From positions 1 through 6,292 of the forward strand of contig JAUNIK010000168.1 of NCBI GenBank assembly GCA_030523505.1: a stretch of DNA of 6,292 nucleotides, in the 5' to 3' direction. Below, piece after piece: positions 1 to 6,292 of the stretch (positions are counted from its first letter, which is position 1; each line of letters opens with the position of its first letter). Made by a program: the position numbers and the translations under genes. The notes under the pieces were generated by a model, which saw nothing but the letters and a program-made list of their open reading frames with translations, did no database searches and was not told where the DNA came from. Origin of the DNA: Prevotellaceae bacterium. Lineage in GTDB: Bacteria; Bacteroidota; Bacteroidia; Bacteroidales; Bacteroidaceae.

Positions 1-788
1 GCAAAGGCTGCGAAGGAACGAGCGATGCCCGAGCCATCGACACGTGTGAGGCACTCGGTGGCCACCATAGGGCGGTTGCCCAACTCACGGATGATGAAAT
101 CCATCTGTTCACGGACATTACGACCAAGGTTGGAAACACACTCATAGGTGTGGATATTATGGATATCCATCATTCTCTCCACCTCGCAGATACGCTTCAA
201 CGCCTTGTTGTCGGCATCAGGATAATCCCATATAATAGAAGAGGTGATAGGCTGGCAGATATCCTCGTCGCGCAACCATTCTACCATTTTTTCCAGAAGA
301 TCCATGCCAGCGTAGGTTGACGGGGTGTCCTTATAATCAGGTTCGTTGCAAATATCCCAAAAGATGACACGACTATCCTTGGCGAAGGCTCTCACCAACT
401 GGCGCACTTCCTGTTCGTATTCGGCATAAGGAAACACCTTGCCTTCACGGAGATAACGTCGATAAAGCGGTTTTGAACGGCTGATTACCGGTGACACCGT
501 CATGCCATATTTTGCAGCAGAATCAGCCATCTGGCGTACATGTTCTATCTGCTGTTCGGCTGTCTCGCCATGAATCCAGAAACGCACGGAGTTGAGTCCC
601 AGTGACGAGGCTTTCTGGAGCATCTCGTCGAGAGTCTGCGACGGATAGGCAGGGTAAGGCTCGTTGAAACCTTTTATTACGCCTACACGCTCATACCACT
701 GCCATGCCTGTTTTTCGGTCCATTGCTTACGAGCCTGCATTGAAAGACACAGTCCAACAAGAATAATTACGGAAAATAGTTTTTTCAT
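1..788 (-). CDS. Secreted GH5-like (clan A) glycoside hydrolase, C-terminus missing
   Basis: Partial gene: it starts with ATG at 788-786 and stays open for 262 codons to the left edge, so the C-terminus lies outside. Residues 1-19 form a signal peptide (MKKLFS, hydrophobic core, likely cut after SMQA). The rest fits a TIM-barrel glycosidase: SVRFW (67-71) with a conserved Arg on an early strand, DICNEP (145-150) with Glu149 as probable acid/base, DIHNIHTY (208-215) with the His/Tyr typical before the last catalytic strand, and ATEC (243-246) with Glu245 as probable nucleophile. The opening 'KQAWQWYERVGVIKGFN' and the segment after Glu245 resemble a Bacteroidetes family usually labelled cellulase-like or 1,4-beta-xylanase; this is recalled similarity, not a search. 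The substrate cannot be read from the sequence. It follows the outer-membrane gene by 75 bases across a hairpin. There is no Shine-Dalgarno; the leader is A/T-rich. Confidence 0.87.
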   Translation of the reverse strand, partial: MKKLFSVIILVGLCLSMQARKQWTEKQAWQWYERVGVIKGFNEPYPAYPSQTLDEMLQKASSLGLNSVRFWIHGETAEQQIEHVRQMADSAAKYGMTVSPVISRSKPLYRRYLREGKVFPYAEYEQEVRQLVRAFAKDSRVIFWDICNEPDYKDTPSTYAGMDLLEKMVEWLRDEDICQPITSSIIWDYPDADNKALKRICEVERMMDIHNIHTYECVSNLGRNVREQMDFIIRELGNRPMVATECLTRVDGSGIARSFAAF

Positions 789-825
789 AAAAGATTGTTT
801 ATTTAGTTTTTTCGGTTCGAAAATG

Positions 826-853
826 CAATCCCCCCCTGACGAGAGGGGGATTG
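826..853 (-). terminator. Terminator-like hairpin after the beta-barrel gene
   Basis: A perfect 9-bp inverted repeat, CAATCCCCC (826-834) against GGGGGATTG (845-853), encloses a 10-base loop. It starts 11 bases past the stop codon of the outer-membrane protein gene. Read on the minus strand the stem is followed by CATTTTCG, a short T-tract, so it could act as a weak or partial Rho-independent terminator. It lies inside a 75-base gap before the next gene in the same direction, so attenuation or mRNA 3'-end protection within an operon is an equally fair reading. Confidence 0.6.
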
Positions 854-863
854 TATGATAGGA

Positions 864-1550
864 TTAAAATCTGTAGCCTACGCTGAAAGTCCAGACACGG
901 TTGCCACCATTGCTGATAAGCTTGTTGAAACGGGAAAGTGGGAAACTGTACTGCACATCGACGATGACATTCTGATATTCCAATGAAGCACCAAGCGGAA
1001 TGGACCACACAACAGAATTCATGTTCTGCATCTTTTCGTTATGTGTATCTGAGGTGAACTCCTTGTCGCCTTCCACCGGTTCCTTCAGGTCGGATATCAC
1101 ATAATGATATTTTGCATCGAGCAGGATACCAGCCTGGGCTCCAGCATGGAATGAGATAAAATCATTGGCATAGAGCTTTGCCGAAACAGGGATGTTGATA
1201 TACTGCAAGTTGCAAGCCTGTTCCATGATACTGCTGGTCACCTTCGACTTATCGTCTGTGATACATTCTTCCGAGAAGTCCGGCCAACGACAACCCTGAC
1301 GGGAATAGAATGCACCAATGCTGACTCCTAACGGTTCTAAGAGTTGACACTCAACATCAGCGCCGAGCATGAAGTCAGGGCGGATTCTGGACTTGAGTTG
1401 CTCATTTTCTGTGGTGTAGATGTTGCAATCGCCGAGATTGCTCATGTTCAAACCCACACGCGGAATTACGGAGAACTCCCCTACTCGCTTCTGAGCCCAC
1501 ACACTACCGAGGCTCATCAGGCATAATGCTACAAGAATAATCTTTTTCAT
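864..1550 (-). CDS. Outer-membrane beta-barrel protein, PorT/OMP_b-brl_2-like
   Basis: The 228-residue product has a clear signal peptide (MKKIILVALC, then a hydrophobic stretch, likely cut after VWA at residue 19, leaving Gln20). The mature part alternates polar and hydrophobic residues as in beta strands: VIPRVGLNMSNLG (28-40), DFMLGADVECQL (59-70), LQYINIPVSAKLYA (115-128), FISFHAGAQAGILLDAKY (131-148), and it ends in FSVGYRF. A C-terminal aromatic residue is the usual signal for outer-membrane barrel insertion. Size and the 'LQYIxIPV' strand fit the small eight-strand-like barrel family common in Bacteroidetes (PF13568-type); family assignment is by motif recall. The mature chain has five cysteines (42, 68, 87, 96, 113), so periplasmic disulfides are possible. 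It lies 67 bases after the beta-galactosidase stop and is probably co-transcribed with it. The function is unknown; a channel, adhesin or structural role is possible. Confidence 0.9.
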   Translation of the reverse strand: MKKIILVALCLMSLGSVWAQKRVGEFSVIPRVGLNMSNLGDCNIYTTENEQLKSRIRPDFMLGADVECQLLEPLGVSIGAFYSRQGCRWPDFSEECITDDKSKVTSSIMEQACNLQYINIPVSAKLYANDFISFHAGAQAGILLDAKYHYVISDLKEPVEGDKEFTSDTHNEKMQNMNSVVWSIPLGASLEYQNVIVDVQYSFPLSRFNKLISNGGNRVWTFSVGYRF

Positions 1551-1578
1551 TTGTTCGTTTTATAGAGTTACCAAGCCC

Positions 1579-1604
1579 CCTGCTCCCCATTTCGGGGAGA
1601 CAGG
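1579..1604 (-). other. GC-rich intergenic hairpin between the GH2 and barrel genes
   Basis: CTCCCC (1583-1588) pairs with GGGGAG (1594-1599) around the loop ATTTC; the stem extends through CCTG (1579-1582) and CAGG (1601-1604) with A1600 bulged, giving 10 base pairs. It starts 14 bases past the beta-galactosidase stop. No T-tract follows on either strand (minus strand continues GGGGCTTGG), so a classic intrinsic terminator is unlikely. It may slow 3' decay or set relative expression of the two genes, or be a copy of a dispersed intergenic palindrome; the sequence alone cannot decide. Confidence 0.6.
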
Positions 1605-1617
1605 AATGGCATTGTTT

Positions 1618-5136
<3,519 letters not shown>

Positions 5137-5147
5137 TTATAGGGTTT

Positions 5148-5156
5148 GAGGGGATT
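5148..5156. repeat. Left 9-bp direct repeat flanking the hairpin array
   Basis: GAGGGGATT lies directly next to the left end of the tandem hairpin array and is repeated exactly at 5247-5255 at its right end. The arrangement looks like a target-site duplication, but the surrounding DNA is rich in short G-runs, so chance is not excluded. Confidence 0.5.
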
Positions 5157-5246
5157 TTCTCAAGAATGAGAAAAAAAGGGACAGCATTCTCAAGAATGAG
5201 AAAAAAAAGGGACAGCGTTCTCAAAAAATGAGAAACAAAGGGGACG
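5157..5246. repeat. Three tandem ~30-bp units, each with a small palindrome
   Basis: Units lie at 5157-5186 (30 bases), 5187-5217 (31) and 5218-5246 (29). Units 1 and 2 are the same apart from one extra A and the last base; unit 3 is diverged. Each begins with a palindrome, TTCTCA, a 4-5 base loop, TGAGAA, then an A-rich run and GGGAC. In unit 3 the loop changes (AGAA to AAAAA) while both stem arms stay intact. The array fills most of the 132-base gap between the peptidase stop and the GH2 start, beginning 36 bases upstream of the GH2 ATG. It is not CRISPR, as there are no unique spacers. It might be a repeated operator, an mRNA 3'-end or leader structure, or a small dispersed repeat element. 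Confidence 0.85.
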
Positions 5247-5255
5247 GAGGGGATT
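5247..5255. repeat. Right 9-bp direct repeat flanking the hairpin array
   Basis: GAGGGGATT, identical to 5148-5156, starts directly after the last base of the array. Its last two bases fall in the TAA stop codon (5256-5254) of the zinc peptidase gene, so the array joins the very end of that reading frame. Confidence 0.5.
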
Positions 5256-6135
5256 AGAACTGGCCGTAAGGCAATTCGAAGATCTTGTTGCCATAGCCGG
5301 CGTCACCCTTCTGGATGCCGTTCTTCAGCCATCTAACGCGCCACTCAGAGCGACCGTGGTTGAACGACTCTGGCACCTCATAGCCCTGAGCCTTCTTCTG
5401 GAGATAGTCGTCACCGATACGCGATGCAATCTCAAGACCTTCCTCTACATCGCCAGCCTCAAGCGACTGGAAATGCTTGTTGTCGTGGTGAGCCCAAACA
5501 CCAGCATAGTAGTCGGCCTGGAGCTCAAGACGCACGCTGATCTGATTAGCCTCAGTCTTGCTCACCTGGTTCATCTTGTTATGAGCCTGTGTAAGAGTAC
5601 CAAGAAGATACTGGACATGGTGTCCCACCTCGTGAGCGATGACATAAGCATAGGCGAAGTCGCCAGCCGAACCAAACTGCTTCTTCATTGAAGAGAAGAA
5701 CGAGAGGTCGATATACACTGTCTGGTCGCCAGAGCAATAGAATGGTCCCATGGCTGCCTGACCGTAACCGCAACCGGTCTGTGTGGCACCGGTGTAGAGT
5801 ACCATCTTTGGGCACTCATATTTGAGGTTGTTCTCAGCAAAAATCTCTGTCCACACATCCTCTGTACCAGCGAGAATCTGCTTTGAGAACTGTGCGAGTT
5901 CCTGCTCCTCCTGAGTGAACTCACGGCCGTCTTCGCCCTGCTCGATAACCTGACCGCTCATCTGTTCCTGAGCTGCACCAAGCACTGCCTGGAGTGGGTC
6001 GCCACCAGTGAGCCAAGCCATAAGACCGGCAATGATTATACCACCAAGACCGATACCACCGATCTTACCCATGGAAGCGCCTTGACTACGACGATCTTCC
6101 ACATTGTTGCTTTCTCTTCTACCATCTAATTTCAT
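5254..6135 (-). CDS. ypfJ: Membrane-anchored neutral zinc metallopeptidase, YpfJ family
   Basis: The 293-residue product matches the YpfJ/Zn_peptidase family (PF04228-type) along its whole length. The start, GRRESNNVEDRR (5-16), is the family's charged N-terminal motif. It is followed by a Gly-rich hydrophobic segment (about 24-43) that should anchor the protein in the inner membrane, with the bulk on the periplasmic side. The zinc site is HEVGH (168-172): His168 and His172 bind zinc and Glu169 is the general base. Glu204 in LELQADYYAGVWA is the probable third ligand. Cys108, Cys122 (GCGYG) and Cys134 (PFYC) occupy conserved-looking places, and NHGRSEWRVRWLKNG (259-273) is the usual C-terminal block. 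Substrates are poorly known for this family. The gene has a consensus promoter upstream and seems to be its own unit. The symbol is by family resemblance only. Confidence 0.93.
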   Translation of the reverse strand: MKLDGRRESNNVEDRRSQGASMGKIGGIGLGGIIIAGLMAWLTGGDPLQAVLGAAQEQMSGQVIEQGEDGREFTQEEQELAQFSKQILAGTEDVWTEIFAENNLKYECPKMVLYTGATQTGCGYGQAAMGPFYCSGDQTVYIDLSFFSSMKKQFGSAGDFAYAYVIAHEVGHHVQYLLGTLTQAHNKMNQVSKTEANQISVRLELQADYYAGVWAHHDNKHFQSLEAGDVEEGLEIASRIGDDYLQKKAQGYEVPESFNHGRSEWRVRWLKNGIQKGDAGYGNKIFELPYGQF

Positions 6136-6186
6136 GATTCTATGAGTTTTAAGTTATTATTTATCAAAAAAGGATATTTTGCTTTG

Positions 6187-6217
6187 CAAAAATAATAAAA
6201 AGAAACGATAATACAAA
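6187..6217 (-). promoter_or_regulatory. Bacteroidetes-type promoter for the zinc peptidase
   Basis: Read on the minus strand, TTTG (6217-6214), a 19-base spacer, then TATTTTTG (6194-6187) fits the Bacteroidetes primary sigma consensus (TTTG at -33, TAnnTTTG at -7) with consensus spacing. Transcription would begin near 6180, leaving an A/T-rich leader of about 45 bases before the ATG at 6135. It is the only full match I found in the intergenic regions; AT-rich DNA makes chance matches possible. Confidence 0.65.
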
Positions 6218-6243
6218 AGAAAACACCGCGTTTTTATCAATCG

Positions 6244-6287
6244 AGTAGGAGGAAAACGAAGTGGTTTTCTTCCTACTTTCGTTTTCC
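6244..6287. repeat. Nested inverted repeats at the right edge
   Basis: Arms at 6244-6257 (AGTAGGAGGAAAAC) and 6264-6277 (GTTTTCTTCCTACT) pair over 14 positions with one G-T pair and a six-base loop. A second exact 10-bp pairing, GGAAAACGAA (6251-6260) with TTCGTTTTCC (6278-6287), shares bases with the first, so the two folds exclude one another. On the plus strand the first hairpin is followed by TTTCGTTTT, which is terminator-like, but no plus-strand gene is seen before it. It may belong to the region upstream of the window. Confidence 0.65.
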
Positions 6288-6292
6288 GACCT

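Noticed and set aside
664..858. Small plus-strand open frame of 64 codons overlapping the GH5-like gene start
   Set aside because: It overlaps the signal-peptide region and the hairpin at 826-853, and its sequence looks like random translation. No promoter is seen.
5157..5246. CRISPR array
   Set aside because: The units are contiguous repeats of about 30 bases with no unique spacers between them, only three copies, and no cas genes nearby.
5356..5691. Plus-strand open frame antisense to the zinc peptidase
   Set aside because: The opposite strand encodes the HExxH region with full family conservation; the antisense product has no features of its own.
6187..6292. A small gene or tRNA in the right-hand non-coding region
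   Set aside because: I found no open frame of note with coding character and no tRNA cloverleaf pattern; the region holds the promoter and inverted repeats only.

Overview
The window reads as ordinary chromosomal DNA from a Bacteroidales bacterium, most likely Prevotella-like or a close relative. This is inferred from three things: protein family content (a secreted Bacteroidetes-style GH2 beta-galactosidase, a small outer-membrane beta-barrel protein, a secreted clan-A glycosidase), gene starts without a Shine-Dalgarno sequence but with A-rich leaders, and one good match to the Bacteroidetes promoter consensus (TTTG, 19 bases, TAnnTTTG). The genus cannot be fixed from the sequence alone. No tRNA, rRNA, CRISPR array or transposase gene was seen.

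All four genes lie on the minus strand, so transcription runs right to left. From the right: an edge region with overlapping inverted repeats (6244-6287); a promoter (6187-6217); a membrane-anchored neutral zinc metallopeptidase of the YpfJ family (6135-5254); a 132-base gap filled mainly by three tandem hairpin units of about 30 bases (5157-5246), flanked by exact 9-base direct repeats; a 1167-residue secreted GH2 beta-galactosidase with an N-terminal ricin-type beta-trefoil domain (5121-1618); a 67-base gap with a GC-rich hairpin; a 228-residue outer-membrane beta-barrel protein (1550-864); a 75-base gap with a terminator-like hairpin; and the N-terminal 262 residues of a secreted GH5-like glycosidase that runs off the left edge (788 to beyond 1).

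The three left-hand genes all carry signal peptides, face the same way and sit close together. They could form a small exported glycan-processing set: an exo-acting beta-galactosidase with a lectin-like module, an outer-membrane barrel, and a probable endo- or exo-acting clan-A glycosidase. No SusC/SusD pair or regulator is visible, so a polysaccharide utilisation locus is possible but not shown. The zinc peptidase appears to be a separate unit with its own promoter.

I found no convincing new biological system. The points most worth a second look are the hairpin array with its flanking direct repeats, the lectin module fused to a LacZ-type enzyme with a cysteine at the usual Trp position of the active site, and the nested, mutually exclusive inverted repeats at the right edge.
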